Source: Nocardioides sp. dk884 (GTDB lineage: Bacteria; Actinomycetota; Actinomycetes; Propionibacteriales; Nocardioidaceae). Taken from it: a DNA stretch of 64,000 nucleotides. A model generated the notes under the pieces. The model made no database searches. It was not told where the DNA came from and was given only the letters and a program-made list of their open reading frames with translations. A program made the position numbers and the translations under genes. Of this stretch, positions 23,039-32,701 are shown piece after piece; position 1 is the first letter of the stretch; every line of letters begins with the position of its first letter. The stretch is taken from NCBI RefSeq assembly GCF_009557055.1, contig NZ_CP045649.1, positions 3,509,501-3,573,500 of the forward strand. The letters run 5' to 3'.

Positions 23039-24442
23039 TCAGCCCAGGGGCAGGGTCCGCACGAGCGCCGGCAGCGCCCGGGCGACGTCCCCCGCCACCA
23101 GCGGTCCGCCGCCCGAGGCGAGGGTGGCCGCCGCGCCGTGCAGCCAGGACCCGGCCGAGGCCGCGTCGAAGGGGTCCAGACCGGCAGCGAGCAACGCGCC
23201 GATCAGCCCGCCGAGCACGTCGCCGGCGCCCGCGGTGGCCAGCCACGGCGTGCCGGCGGTGGTCGCCCGCGCCGGTCCGGTGGGCCCCACGACCAGCGTG
23301 TGGCGCCCCTTCAGCAGCACGACCGCGTCGTACGTCGTGGCGGCGCGGCGGGCGAAGGCGAGCGGCGCGGCCTCGACCTCGGCGCGCTCCACCCCGAGCA
23401 TCGCGGCCAGCTCCCCGGCGTGCGGGGTCAGCACGGCCGGGACCGGCAGCGGGCCGGTGACGTGGGCCAGTGCGTCGGCGTCGACGACCACCGGGACCCC
23501 CTCACCCGTGACCGCGGCGAGCGCCTCGGCGGCGGCGTCGTCGCCGCCGGAGCCGACCACCCAGGCCTGCACGCGCCCGGCGCCGACCACCTCCGGATGG
23601 GCATCGCGCACACGTGCCGTGACGGTCGGGTCGCCGACGACCCGGACCATGCCGCACAACCCGGTCGCGGCGCCGGCGACGCTCAGCACGGCAGCACCCG
23701 GGTAGCGCGCCGAGCCGGCACGCACGCCGACCACCCCGCGGGTGTACTTGTGCGCGTCCGGCGCGGGGCGCGGCAGGAGCCTGGCCATGTCGTGCGGCTG
23801 GAGCACCTCCAGCACGGGTTCGGGCAGGTCGAGGCCGATGTCGACCAGCTGCACCACCCCGCACGCCGCGGCGGCCGGGTCGACCAGGTGGGCGACCTTG
23901 TGGGTGCCGAAGGTGACGGTGAGGGCGGCCTGCACGTGCGGGCCGTCGAGCTCTCCGGTGTCGACCCCGACGCCGGAGGGCACGTCCACCGCGACCACCG
24001 GCACTCCGGCGAGGGCGTCCAGCGCGGCGACCGCCTCCGGCCGCAGCCCGGGCTGGCCGCCGATCCCGACGATGCCGTCGAGCACGACGTCGGGCTGCGC
24101 GTCCCGCTCCCCGGTCACCGCATCGGGAATCCCCTGCACCACCCGGCCGCCGGCCGCGCGCAGGGCGGCCAGGCCGCCCTCGTGGGCGCGCGGGGAGAGC
24201 AGCCAGGCCTCGACCCGGCAGCCGCGCCGCGCCAGCAGCGCGCCCGCGTGCAGCGCGTCGCCGCCGTTGTCGCCCGACCCCACGAGCAGCACCACCCGGC
24301 GCCCGTAGCCGCCGCCCAGCAGGTCGAGGACCGCGTGGGCGAGCCCGTGCGCCGCGCGTTGCATGAGCGTGCCGGCGGGGAGCCGCGCCATCAGCTCCGC
24401 CTCGGCGGCCCGGATCTGCTCCACGGTGTGCGCGTGTCTCAC
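23039..24442 (-). CDS. nnr: Bifunctional NAD(P)H-hydrate epimerase/ADP-dependent NAD(P)H-hydrate dehydratase
   Basis: This 467-residue repair enzyme restores hydrated NADH and NADPH. The N-terminal half is the YjeF_N epimerase (GSGDNGGDALHAGALLARRG). The C-terminal half is a ribokinase-like dehydratase with LTPHAGELAAML, VVLLKGRHTLV and ATAGAGDVLGGLIGALLA. I chose GTG at 24442; longer frames cross a large palindrome. It is probably cotranscribed with alr. A 47-base palindrome isolates it from the amidase gene upstream. Confidence 0.94.
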   Translation of the reverse strand: MRHAHTVEQIRAAEAELMARLPAGTLMQRAAHGLAHAVLDLLGGGYGRRVVLLVGSGDNGGDALHAGALLARRGCRVEAWLLSPRAHEGGLAALRAAGGRVVQGIPDAVTGERDAQPDVVLDGIVGIGGQPGLRPEAVAALDALAGVPVVAVDVPSGVGVDTGELDGPHVQAALTVTFGTHKVAHLVDPAAAACGVVQLVDIGLDLPEPVLEVLQPHDMARLLPRPAPDAHKYTRGVVGVRAGSARYPGAAVLSVAGAATGLCGMVRVVGDPTVTARVRDAHPEVVGAGRVQAWVVGSGGDDAAAEALAAVTGEGVPVVVDADALAHVTGPLPVPAVLTPHAGELAAMLGVERAEVEAAPLAFARRAATTYDAVVLLKGRHTLVVGPTGPARATTAGTPWLATAGAGDVLGGLIGALLAAGLDPFDAASAGSWLHGAAATLASGGGPLVAGDVARALPALVRTLPLG

Positions 24443-24480
24443 CCCGCCGAGGCTAGCGCCGTCCGGCCCCCACGTTCGGC

Positions 24481-24527
24481 GATGGCGGTGCTCCGCGGTC
24501 ACCGGGTGACCGCGGAGCACCGCCATC
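24481..24527. terminator. Near-perfect 47-base palindrome, probable terminator
   Basis: Arms of 23 bases (24481 to 24503 and 24505 to 24527) are perfect inverted repeats around one central G. The left arm begins GATGGCGGTGCTCCGCGG. It starts 20 bases downstream of the amidase stop and is likely its terminator. The perfection and length exceed usual terminators, so a palindromic repeat element is also possible. Confidence 0.75.
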
Positions 24528-24546
24528 AGAGTCGCAGCGGGTCGGG

Positions 24547-27378
24547 TCAGCGGCGCACCGTGACCGTGGCCGTGCCGCGTGCCCGGGTGAAGCCCTGGTC
24601 CGGGGTGAGGACCACCCGCACCACGCGGGTGCCGGGACGCTTCGACGGCAGGCGCAGGGTCGCCCGGCCGGCCTTCACGGGCAGCGCCTTCGCGACGACC
24701 TTCCCGCCGTAGGTGACCCGCACGGTGCCGGTCGGCACGACGGCCTTCCCGGTGCCGTCGGCCGTGACCCGCACCCGGACGACCGGGCGGGTGCCCGGCC
24801 CCACCTGGCGCGGCGCCGTCACCGCGACCTCGGTGCGGGCAGCGGCGACCTTGACGGTGCGCGGGGACGTGGCCGTGCCGGCGGCGTGGTCCGCGTGCGT
24901 CGCGGCCACCCGGACGGCGAGGCGGCGACCGGCGTCGGCCGGACGCACCCGGTAGGAGCGGGCGGTGGCGCCGGGGATCGGCGTACCCGCGCGCAGCCAC
25001 TGGTAGGAGAACCGAACCCCGGCGACGTCCCAGGCCCCGGGGGCGGCGGTGAGCCGCTTGCCGACCGTGGGCGTGCCGGTGACGGCCGGGTCGGTCGTGG
25101 CCACCGGAGCCGCACCCTCGACCGCGAGATCCGCGGAGCCGAGGTCAGTGGCACGGCTCTCGGCCAGGTCGGTGGAGACCTGCTCGACCGCGGAGGCGAG
25201 CACCTCGGTCGAGCCGGCACCGACGGCGGTGAAGCTCGCCTGGGCCAGCACCACGGTGCCCTCGCTCGCCGGCGAGCCGCCCAGCTCGGTGTGCACGACG
25301 TGCAGGGTGTCCTCGTCCACCTCGGCGTACGTCGCCCCGGTGTTGTCGGTGCTCGCGCTGCCCTCGACGTAGGCCAGGACCTCGGGGTCGAAGTCGAGCG
25401 CCAGGTCGTAGGCGTAGAGGTCGCTGGCCGCGTCGGCCGTGACCGTCACGGTCACCGTCTCCCCGACCGCGACCTCGTCGGTCGAGGTGGTGACCGTCCA
25501 GCCGGGCTCGGCGGACGCCGTGACCGGCTTCGCCGGGGCCTTGTCCTCCAGCGGCCCGTAGAGCTCGGGTGCGACGCGGTGCTGGGTGGCCTGCTCGTAG
25601 GCGTAGGCCATCGCGAGCAGCTCGCCCTCGCTGAAGTCGCGACCCAGGAGCTCGAGGTTGACCCCGGCGCCGGTGATGGAGCCGTCGGCCTCGACCGCCT
25701 GGCCCATCGGCACGGTCACCGCGGGCAGGCCGGTGTTGGGACTGAGGCGCATGTTGGTGCTGTGGGTGCCGTACGGCGTGCCGCTGGGGTAGATCAGCGC
25801 GTCCAGGTCCTCGGCGTCGAGCGCACCGGTGACCAGCGTGCCGCCGTTGTCGAGCACCTCGGTGTGGCTCTTCATCCACGCGTCGTACTGCTCCGGGGTC
25901 ACCGCGTTGCGCTGCACGAAGGTGCTGCGCCGCGAGGGCACGAACCGGCCGGAGGCGATGATGTCGTCGAGCGTGCGGATCGTGACGTCGTCGCTGAGGT
26001 GGCGCTCGATGTAGTCCGCGAGGTCGTGCTTGAACTCGTTGGTGCTGCCGCTGCCCTCGCTCAGGACCGGGGCGATCCCGTCGATCCTGATCTCCTCGAC
26101 GACCGCGCCCTGGGCCTCGAGGTCGGCGACCGCCTGGGTGAACAGCCGCTTGGCCGCCGCGTTGGTCGGCACCATCGAGGCGAGGTAGCCCAGCCGCTTG
26201 CCGGCGAGCGCCTCGGGGTCGAGGCCGGCGGTGTAGGACTCCGGCACCTTGCCGGCCTGCGTGGCGGTCACCGGGTCGGCCGGGTCGATGCCGACCACCG
26301 CGTCCAGGGCGATCGCGGCGTCGGAGACCGAGCGGGCCATCGGGCCGCCGGTGTCCTGGCTGAGCGCGAGCGGCACGATGCCGTCGCGGCTGGCCAGGCC
26401 GACGGTCGGTCGCACCCCGACGAGCTGGTTGTAGCTCGAGGGCACCCGGATCGAGCCGCCGGTGTCGGTGCCGAAGCCGATCGCGCCGAGGTTGGCGGCG
26501 ATCGAGGCGCCGGTGCCGCCGCTGGAACCGCCGGCGCTGCGCGAGAGCGCGTAGGGGCTGGCGACGAGCGTGGAGGAGCCGACCGGCTGCCCGGCGCTGA
26601 ACTCGGAGGCGAAGCCGTAGGCGAACTCGTCCAGGCTGGCCTTGCCGAGCAGGACCGCGCCCGCCTCGCGCAGGCCCTTGACCATGAACGCGTCGTCCTC
26701 GGTGAGGTTGTCCTCCCAGCACGAGCAGCCGGCCGTGGTGGCCATGTCGTGGGTGTCGTAGTTGTCCTTGAGCAGGATCGGGAGGCCGTCGAGCATGCTG
26801 CGCGGCCCGCCGTTCGCGGCCCGGGCGGCGTCGCTGGCCGCGGCCGCCTCGAGCGCGGCCTCGTTGGTCGCGATGATCGAGTTGAGCGCGCGTCCGGGTG
26901 CCGAGGGGTCGGTCTCCCGAGTGTCGTACGCCGCGATGCGCGCGAGGTAGGCCCGGGTGATCTCCACCGAGGTGGTGACGCCGGCGTTCATCGCGGCCTG
27001 CATGTCCAGGGCGGTCGCCTCGACCAGCTCGAACGCGCCGTCGTCGTACATCATCCGCTGGGCGAGGTCCGCGACGTCGCTCAGCTCCACGACGCCGTCG
27101 GCGTCGAGGTCGCCCTTGGCCACCGCGTCCCAGCCGGCGTCCCCGGCCTCGGCACCGAGCGCGGCGACCAGCAGGTCGACGTCCTCGCGGGTGACCTGGC
27201 GGTCGCCGGTCAGGTCGGCCTCGGTCCAGTACGGCGCGAGGTAGGCGCCCCCCGCAGGAGCCGGAGCGCTCCCGGGTGCGGCCTGGGCCGGTACGCCGAG
27301 CGCGCCCGCGGCGAGCACGCTCGCCCCGATCACCGCCGCTGCCGCCAGCGAGGTGCGGGCCCTGGTCTGCTTCTTCAC
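24547..27378 (-). CDS. Secreted modular amidase with dockerin-like and cohesin-like domains
   Basis: A 943-residue exported protein. A signal peptide spans about 1 to 33 (ends AQA). Residues 50 to 112 hold two calcium-loop repeats of dockerin type (DLTGDRQVTREDVDLLVAAL and GDLDADGVVELSDVADL). Residues about 115 to 610 are an amidase-signature enzyme with the Ser-Ser-Lys triad K204, S285/286 (SAGGSSGG) and S309 (TDTGGSIR). Residues about 635 to 755 resemble a cohesin domain (VAVGETVTVTVTAD, YAYDLALDFDPEVLAYVEG). Two Ig-like domains follow (about 765 to 850 and 855 to 943), ending basic. The substrate is unknown; peptide or cell-wall amides are possible. The domain mix is unusual. Confidence 0.85.
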   Translation of the reverse strand: MKKQTRARTSLAAAAVIGASVLAAGALGVPAQAAPGSAPAPAGGAYLAPYWTEADLTGDRQVTREDVDLLVAALGAEAGDAGWDAVAKGDLDADGVVELSDVADLAQRMMYDDGAFELVEATALDMQAAMNAGVTTSVEITRAYLARIAAYDTRETDPSAPGRALNSIIATNEAALEAAAASDAARAANGGPRSMLDGLPILLKDNYDTHDMATTAGCSCWEDNLTEDDAFMVKGLREAGAVLLGKASLDEFAYGFASEFSAGQPVGSSTLVASPYALSRSAGGSSGGTGASIAANLGAIGFGTDTGGSIRVPSSYNQLVGVRPTVGLASRDGIVPLALSQDTGGPMARSVSDAAIALDAVVGIDPADPVTATQAGKVPESYTAGLDPEALAGKRLGYLASMVPTNAAAKRLFTQAVADLEAQGAVVEEIRIDGIAPVLSEGSGSTNEFKHDLADYIERHLSDDVTIRTLDDIIASGRFVPSRRSTFVQRNAVTPEQYDAWMKSHTEVLDNGGTLVTGALDAEDLDALIYPSGTPYGTHSTNMRLSPNTGLPAVTVPMGQAVEADGSITGAGVNLELLGRDFSEGELLAMAYAYEQATQHRVAPELYGPLEDKAPAKPVTASAEPGWTVTTSTDEVAVGETVTVTVTADAASDLYAYDLALDFDPEVLAYVEGSASTDNTGATYAEVDEDTLHVVHTELGGSPASEGTVVLAQASFTAVGAGSTEVLASAVEQVSTDLAESRATDLGSADLAVEGAAPVATTDPAVTGTPTVGKRLTAAPGAWDVAGVRFSYQWLRAGTPIPGATARSYRVRPADAGRRLAVRVAATHADHAAGTATSPRTVKVAAARTEVAVTAPRQVGPGTRPVVRVRVTADGTGKAVVPTGTVRVTYGGKVVAKALPVKAGRATLRLPSKRPGTRVVRVVLTPDQGFTRARGTATVTVRR

Positions 27379-27441
27379 GCGCGTCCTTCCGTCGGTGCTG
27401 CTGTGACGGTCCAGACGCTAGGAAGGCGTTGTTTCCTCTCC

Positions 27442-27457
27442 GTTTCCACCTGGAAAC
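27442..27457. promoter_or_regulatory. Palindrome upstream of the amidase gene
   Basis: GTTTCC-ACCT-GGAAAC is a perfect inverted repeat with 6-base arms, about 65 bases upstream of the amidase start. An extra GTTTCC half-site lies at 27431. It could be an operator; no regulator can be named. Confidence 0.35.
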
Positions 27458-27524
27458 ACCGAAGGTCGAGTTGTTCCACAGGACGGAAAGCGCACCGTGA
27501 GGTGGCTCTCGTCGCGCGGCTCCG

Positions 27525-28334
27525 TCACTTGGCGCGGGTGACTCGCAGCGCTTCGCGTACCGCGTCGGTGACCAGGCCGTCGGCACCGCTGCGCCGGATC
27601 CGCCGCCAGTCGGCAGGGCTGTCGGAGTCCCGGCCGATGACGTAGAGCCCCTCCTCGTGCAGCTTCGCCACCCGCTTCGCACTCAGGTGCCGGGCCCACA
27701 CGTTCACGCCGTCCGCCCACCTGCGCGCCGAGGCCACGCCCGCCCATCGCTGCGTGATCATCTGGACGTGCAGGGACGGGGCGGCCTTCTTGGCCACCCG
27801 CAGGGCGCGGGCGCTGAAGGAGTGCACGATGACCTCCTCGGCCAGCCCGTGCTGGGCGATCATCCGCTCCAGTCTCACGAACAGCGCCGGCGTCCACGCG
27901 TCGTTCGTCGCGTTCACCTTGACCTCGACGATCAGCTGCATCCGGTGCCGGGCGGCCCACTCCAGGGTCTGCGTGAGCGTCGGGACCCGCTCCCGGTCCG
28001 CCTTCGCGCGGCACCGGGACCGGATGCTCGCCGCCGTGCGCCCGCGCACCGGCCCCGTGCACGTGGTGGTCCGGTCCAGCGTCTCGTCGTGCATGAGGAC
28101 CATCTTGTTGTCGCGGGTGACCCGCATGTCCACCTCGACGGCGCGTGCGCGGTGGCGACGCGCGTGCTCCAGGGCCGCGAAGGTGTTCTCGGAGTGGCCC
28201 TTCTCCGCGTAGCCGCGGTGGGCGTACACCGTGAGCTCGCCGGTGCTCTCCATCGACGCGGCGGGTCCCGCCGCGAGGAGGAGCGCGGCGGCCAGGGCCA
28301 CGACGGTGAGCAGCAGGGGCTGGACGGTCTTCAC
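27525..28334 (-). CDS. Secreted glycerophosphodiester phosphodiesterase
   Basis: GDPD-family enzyme of 269 residues that hydrolyses glycerophosphodiesters to glycerol 3-phosphate and an alcohol. A signal peptide covers about 1 to 27. The catalytic AHRG is at 38 to 41, followed by SENTFAALEHA, the metal ligands EVDMR, HDETLDRTT, and EVK downstream. I chose GTG at 28334 because AAGGAG lies 8 bases upstream; an in-frame ATG at 28550 lacks support. The glycerol 3-phosphate released could feed glpD, but there is no linkage in the window. Confidence 0.9.
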   Translation of the reverse strand: MKTVQPLLLTVVALAAALLLAAGPAASMESTGELTVYAHRGYAEKGHSENTFAALEHARRHRARAVEVDMRVTRDNKMVLMHDETLDRTTTCTGPVRGRTAASIRSRCRAKADRERVPTLTQTLEWAARHRMQLIVEVKVNATNDAWTPALFVRLERMIAQHGLAEEVIVHSFSARALRVAKKAAPSLHVQMITQRWAGVASARRWADGVNVWARHLSAKRVAKLHEEGLYVIGRDSDSPADWRRIRRSGADGLVTDAVREALRVTRAK

Positions 28335-28566
28335 TACTGCGACTCCTTGCGTACGCCCGTCTCGGGCGAGGACCCGCACGGTGCGGACCCCGCGCAGGCA
28401 CGCGCAACGGCCCGGCCTCGGGTCCACCGAGGTCCCACCGTCGACCGACCAGGCGATGCGCGAGAAGGCGGTCGCGTTCGCTGGTCGTGCCTGCACCCCG
28501 AGAGCCCCGATTCTCACCCGGCGTGCGGCCGCTGTGCGGAGATTGTGCACGAGCGACCGCTCGGTG

Positions 28567-28920
28567 TCAGGACTCCAGCACGACCATGGCCGAGGCGACC
28601 CCGGCGTCGTGGGACAGGGAGAGGTGCACGTGGCTGGCCCCCGCGGCGGCGACCGCGGCGGCCACCGTGCCGCGCAGCGCGAACCGCGGGCGGCCCGAGG
28701 ACTCGTTGGTCACCTCGCAGTCGTGCCAGGCCATCCCCCGCGGCGCGCCCAGCGCCTTGGCGAGCGCCTCCTTCGCGGCGAAGCGGGCGGCGAGCGAGGC
28801 GATCGCCCGGGTGCGCTCGGTCTCGGTGAACAGCCGCACCCGCAACCCCGGAGTGCGCTCGATCGAGGCGCGGAAGCGCTCGATGTCGCAGACGTCGATG
28901 CCGACGCCGATCACCGCCAT
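28567..28920 (-). CDS. acpS: Holo-[acyl-carrier-protein] synthase
   Basis: AcpS transfers 4'-phosphopantetheine from CoA to acyl carrier protein. The 117 residues show the magnesium motif [12 protein letters not shown] at the N-terminus and [12 protein letters not shown] in the middle. It lies 8 bases downstream of glmS, so they are cotranscribed. The gene supplies active ACP for fatty-acid synthesis, next to coaA, which starts CoA synthesis. Confidence 0.95.
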   Translation of the reverse strand: MAVIGVGIDVCDIERFRASIERTPGLRVRLFTETERTRAIASLAARFAAKEALAKALGAPRGMAWHDCEVTNESSGRPRFALRGTVAAAVAAAGASHVHLSLSHDAGVASAMVVLES

Positions 28921-28928
28921 CCCCCGGC

Positions 28929-30773
28929 CTACTCGACCGTGACGGACTTGGCGAGGTTGCGCGGCTGGTCGACGTCGTGGCCCATCGCGGTGGCCAGCTC
29001 GCAGGCGAAGAGCTGCAGCGGCACCACCGCGACCAGCGGCTGGAGCAGCACCGGCACGCTGGGCAGGCGCACCAGCACGTCGGCGTACGCCGTGATCGAC
29101 TCGTCGCCCTCCTCGACCAGGCAGATCGTGCGGGCCCCGCGGGCCCGGACCTCCTGGATGCCGCTGATCATCTTGTCGCGCAGCTGGTCGCGGCCGCGGG
29201 GAGGTACGACGCAGAGCACCGGCAGCCCGTCGTCGACCAGCGCGATCGGGCCGTGCTTGAGCTCGCCGGCGGCGAAGCCCTCGGCGTGGATGTAGGCCAG
29301 CTCCTTGAGCTTCAGGGCTCCCTCGAGCGCGACCGGGTAGCCGGCGTGGCGCCCCAGGAACAGCACCGAGCTGCTGCCGACGTGCTCGCGGGCGAGCTCG
29401 TAGATCTGCTCCGCACCGTCGAGCACCTGCTGGACCTGCTCGGGGATCGCCTCCAGCTGCTCCATCACCTGGGAGATCTCATCGCCGTACCGCGTGCCCT
29501 TGACCTGGGCGAGGTAGAGCGCCAGCAGGTAGCAGGCGATCAGCTGGGTCAAGAAGCCCTTGGTGGAGGCGACGCCGATCTCCGGACCGGCGTGGGTGTA
29601 GATCACCGCGTCGGACTCGCGCGGGATCGTCGAGCCGTTGGTGTTGCAGATCGCGAGCACCTTGGAGCGCTGCAGCCGGGCGTGCCGGATCGCCTGGAGG
29701 GTGTCGGCGGTCTCGCCGGACTGGCTGATCGCGACCACCAGCGTGGAGTAGTCGAGGATCGGGTCGCGGTAGCGGAACTCCGAGGCCAGCTCGACCTCGA
29801 CCGGGATCCGACACCAGTGCTCGATGGCGTACTTCGCGACCATGCCGGCGTAGAACGACGTGCCGCACGCGATGATGATGATCTTGTCGATGTCGCGCAG
29901 CTCCTGATCGGAGAGGCGCATCTCGTCGAGCTGGAGCTGGCCGGTGCGGGTGTGGCGCCCCAGCAGCGAGTCGGCGACCGCACGCGGCTGCTCGAAGATC
30001 TCCTTGCGCATGAACCAGTCGTGGCCGTCCTTCTCCGCCGCGGAGAGGTCCCAGTCGACGTGGAAGCGACGGCCCTCGGCGGGGGTGCCGTCGAAGTCGG
30101 TGACCTCGACGGCGTCCGCGGTGATGGTCACGACCTGGTCCTGACCGAGCTCGAGCGCCTCGCGGGTGTGCTGGATGAACGCCGCGACGTCGGAGCCGAG
30201 GAAGTGCTCGCCCTCGCCGATGCCCACCACGAGCGGGGAGTTGCGGCGCGCCGCGACCACCCGGTCGGGGTCCTGGCCGTCGATCGCGACCAGGGTGAAG
30301 GCGCCCTCGAGCTGCTGACAGACCCGCTGCATCGCCAGGGTCAGGTCCACACCGGACTCGACCTGGAGCTCCAGCAGGTGCGCCGCGACCTCGGTGTCGG
30401 TCTCGGAGGCCAGCTCGTGACCGTCGGCCTCGAGGCGGGCGCGCAGGTCGTCGAAGTTCTCGATGATCCCGTTGTGCACGAGCGCGACCCGGCGACGGGC
30501 GCCGAGGTGCGGGTGGGCGTTGACGTCGTTCGGCGCGCCGTGGGTGGCCCACCGGGTGTGGCCGATGCCGGTGCGCGAGGCCGGCAGCGGCGACGTCGCG
30601 ATCGCCTTCTCGAGGTTGGCGAGCTTGCCGGCGCGCTTGTCGCTGGCGACGACGCCGTCGGCGACGAGCGCGATGCCGGCCGAGTCGTAGCCGCGGTACT
30701 CCAGGCGCCGCAGTCCTTCGACGACCACGTCCTGAGCCTGCTGGTGGCCGACGTAGCCAACGATGCCGCACAT
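28929..30773 (-). CDS. glmS: Glutamine-fructose-6-phosphate aminotransferase (isomerizing)
   Basis: GlmS makes glucosamine 6-phosphate from fructose 6-phosphate and glutamine, the first step to UDP-GlcNAc. The 614 residues start [15 protein letters not shown], with Cys2 as the glutaminase nucleophile, followed by [16 protein letters not shown] and HNGIIENF. Two SIS domains follow ([18 protein letters not shown]), and the C-terminus ends LAKSVTVE as in the family. I see no glmS ribozyme in the 117-base gap upstream. It is paired with acpS; glmM lies nearby. Confidence 0.97.
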   Translation of the reverse strand: MCGIVGYVGHQQAQDVVVEGLRRLEYRGYDSAGIALVADGVVASDKRAGKLANLEKAIATSPLPASRTGIGHTRWATHGAPNDVNAHPHLGARRRVALVHNGIIENFDDLRARLEADGHELASETDTEVAAHLLELQVESGVDLTLAMQRVCQQLEGAFTLVAIDGQDPDRVVAARRNSPLVVGIGEGEHFLGSDVAAFIQHTREALELGQDQVVTITADAVEVTDFDGTPAEGRRFHVDWDLSAAEKDGHDWFMRKEIFEQPRAVADSLLGRHTRTGQLQLDEMRLSDQELRDIDKIIIIACGTSFYAGMVAKYAIEHWCRIPVEVELASEFRYRDPILDYSTLVVAISQSGETADTLQAIRHARLQRSKVLAICNTNGSTIPRESDAVIYTHAGPEIGVASTKGFLTQLIACYLLALYLAQVKGTRYGDEISQVMEQLEAIPEQVQQVLDGAEQIYELAREHVGSSSVLFLGRHAGYPVALEGALKLKELAYIHAEGFAAGELKHGPIALVDDGLPVLCVVPPRGRDQLRDKMISGIQEVRARGARTICLVEEGDESITAYADVLVRLPSVPVLLQPLVAVVPLQLFACELATAMGHDVDQPRNLAKSVTVE

Positions 30774-30890
30774 AGGCCCCACTCTAGATCGATCCCACCC
30801 CCATCCCGTGCACCCACGTCGGCCCACCACCGACCGTGGTGAGGCGGACGCCACAACGCCGATCGGCGAGGGGCTGCAACAATCACTCTC

Positions 30891-31883
30891 ATGTCTTCTG
30901 GCGGTCTCCGGGCCTCGTTCACCGACCCCGGCCGTGATCTCGTACGCGAGGCATCGCCCTACGTCGAGCTCGACCGCGCGGCCTGGGCGGCACTTGCCGA
31001 GGAGACCGCCAACCCGCTGCGCGAGGACGAGCTGCGTGCCCTGAGCGGCTTCGGCGACGCCCTCGACCTCGACGAGGTGCAGGAGGTCTACCTCCCCCTC
31101 AGCCGCCTGCTCAGCCTGTACGTCAGCGCCGCGGGCGACCTGCACCGCGCCCAGGAGGCCTTCCTCCACCAGCGCACTCCCCCGCGCACGCCGTTCGTCA
31201 TCGGGGTCGCCGGCTCGGTCGCGGTCGGCAAGTCCACGACCGCTCGGGTGCTGCAGCAGATGCTGGCGCACTGGCCCGAGCACCCCAACGTCGAGCTCGT
31301 CACCACCGACGGCTTCCTCTACCCCAACGCCGAGCTCGCACGTCGCGGGCTGATGCACCGCAAGGGCTTCCCGGAGTCCTACGACCGCCGTGCGCTGCTG
31401 CGCTTCGTGGTCGACATCAAGTCGGGCAAGGAGGAGGTCGAGGCGCCTGTCTACTCCCACCTGACCTACGACGTGGTCCCGGGCGAGAAGGTGGTGGTGA
31501 AGCGCCCCGACATCGTGATCGTGGAGGGGCTCAACGTCCTGCAGCCGGCGCGGGCCCGCGAGGACGGCCGCACCGGCCTGGGCCTGAGCGACTTCTTCGA
31601 CTTCAGCGTCTACGTCGACGCCGGCACCCATCACATCCGCGAGTGGTACGTCGCGCGCTTCCTGAGCCTGCGCGAGACCGCGTTCCGCGACCCCGACTCC
31701 TACTTCGCCAAGTACGCCGCCCTCAGCCGGGAGGAGGCGGTGGCCGAGGCCGAGCGCATCTGGGACACCATCAACGGCCCCAACCTGGTCGACAACGTGC
31801 TGCCGACCCGCTCGCGCGCCACGCTCGTGCTCCGCAAGGACGCCGACCACTCCGTGCGCTACGTGCGCCTGCGCAAGGTCTGA
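30891..31883 (+). CDS. coaA: Type I pantothenate kinase
   Basis: CoaA phosphorylates pantothenate, the first step of CoA synthesis. The 330 residues carry the P-loop [12 protein letters not shown] at 105 to 116, then [12 protein letters not shown] and [17 protein letters not shown]. There is no ribosome site; CAACAAT ends 7 bases before the ATG, consistent with a leaderless transcript. It is divergent from glmS and convergent with the ABC-2 transporter. Confidence 0.96.
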   Translation: MSSGGLRASFTDPGRDLVREASPYVELDRAAWAALAEETANPLREDELRALSGFGDALDLDEVQEVYLPLSRLLSLYVSAAGDLHRAQEAFLHQRTPPRTPFVIGVAGSVAVGKSTTARVLQQMLAHWPEHPNVELVTTDGFLYPNAELARRGLMHRKGFPESYDRRALLRFVVDIKSGKEEVEAPVYSHLTYDVVPGEKVVVKRPDIVIVEGLNVLQPARAREDGRTGLGLSDFFDFSVYVDAGTHHIREWYVARFLSLRETAFRDPDSYFAKYAALSREEAVAEAERIWDTINGPNLVDNVLPTRSRATLVLRKDADHSVRYVRLRKV

Positions 31884-31897
31884 TCCGGGCCCGACCC

Positions 31898-32701
31898 TCA
31901 GACGAGGTCGCGGCGCAAGGTGGTGAGCCGGCCGACGACCGCCAGCCCGACGGCGTAGGCGAGCAGCACGGCCAGCCCCGCGGGCCGCGAGAGCAGCGAG
32001 CCCTCGCCGATCTCGTTGAACAGGCTGGCACCGACCACCGCGTCCGCGGCCGAGCCGGGCAGGAAGCGGGCCGCCCGCTCGAGGCCGTCGACCGACGACA
32101 GCGCCAGTCGGGCGATCGGCTCGACGAACTGGGTGAAGGCCAAGATCCCCACGATCGCGGCGACCTGGTTGGTCACGACGCTGCCGAAGGCCGCGCCGAT
32201 GACCGCCCACAGCGCCATCACCACGACGCCCAGCACCAGGATCTTGACCACCTCGGGGTCGGTGAGGAACGCCCCGTCGCCCTGCCAGGCCAGCAGCGGC
32301 GCAGCGGCCCCGGCCAGGGCAGCGACCCCGACGACGCCGAAGAGCAGGCCGATCGGCACCGTCGCGACCAGCTTGGCGCCGAGCACGACGCTGCGGCGGG
32401 GCTCGACCAGCAGGGTCTGGGCGATCGTGCGGTGTCGGAACTCCGTGGTCACCGCGAGGCTGCCGATCACCAGCGGGAAGACGTAGCCGATCGAGTTCAC
32501 CAGGGAGTACGTCGCGGTCGCGGCGTCCACGCCGCTGAGCGCGGGTCCCGCGGCCGCGCCGGCCTCGGTGAGATCCACGGTGAAGGAGAAGGCCATCACC
32601 AGGCCGATGAAGCCCAGGTAGGCGCCCTGGGCGAGCAGCAACACCCACCACAGCCGGGTCGAGGTGATCTTGCGCAGCTCGGCGCGGATCGCGGCGCTCA
32701 T
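31898..32701 (-). CDS. ABC-2 type transporter permease
   Basis: A 267-residue membrane protein with about six hydrophobic segments. After the N-terminal coupling helix (IRAELRKITSTRLWW) come helices near 20 to 40, 65 to 90, 105 to 135, 150 to 175, 180 to 200 and 235 to 258. It is a typical ABC-2 permease. ATG at 32701 overlaps the stop of the ATPase gene (ATGA). The exported substrate is unknown. Confidence 0.88.
   Translation of the reverse strand: MSAAIRAELRKITSTRLWWVLLLAQGAYLGFIGLVMAFSFTVDLTEAGAAAGPALSGVDAATATYSLVNSIGYVFPLVIGSLAVTTEFRHRTIAQTLLVEPRRSVVLGAKLVATVPIGLLFGVVGVAALAGAAAPLLAWQGDGAFLTDPEVVKILVLGVVVMALWAVIGAAFGSVVTNQVAAIVGILAFTQFVEPIARLALSSVDGLERAARFLPGSAADAVVGASLFNEIGEGSLLSRPAGLAVLLAYAVGLAVVGRLTTLRRDLV

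Noticed and set aside
24886..27645. A 919-codon plus-strand open frame opposite the amidase
   Set aside because: It is low-complexity Arg/Gly/Val-rich sequence, antisense to a protein with signal peptide and catalytic residues in frame.
30774..30890. Possible glmS ribozyme upstream of glmS
   Set aside because: The gap is short, shows no ribozyme core that I can recognise, and the element is known mainly from Firmicutes.
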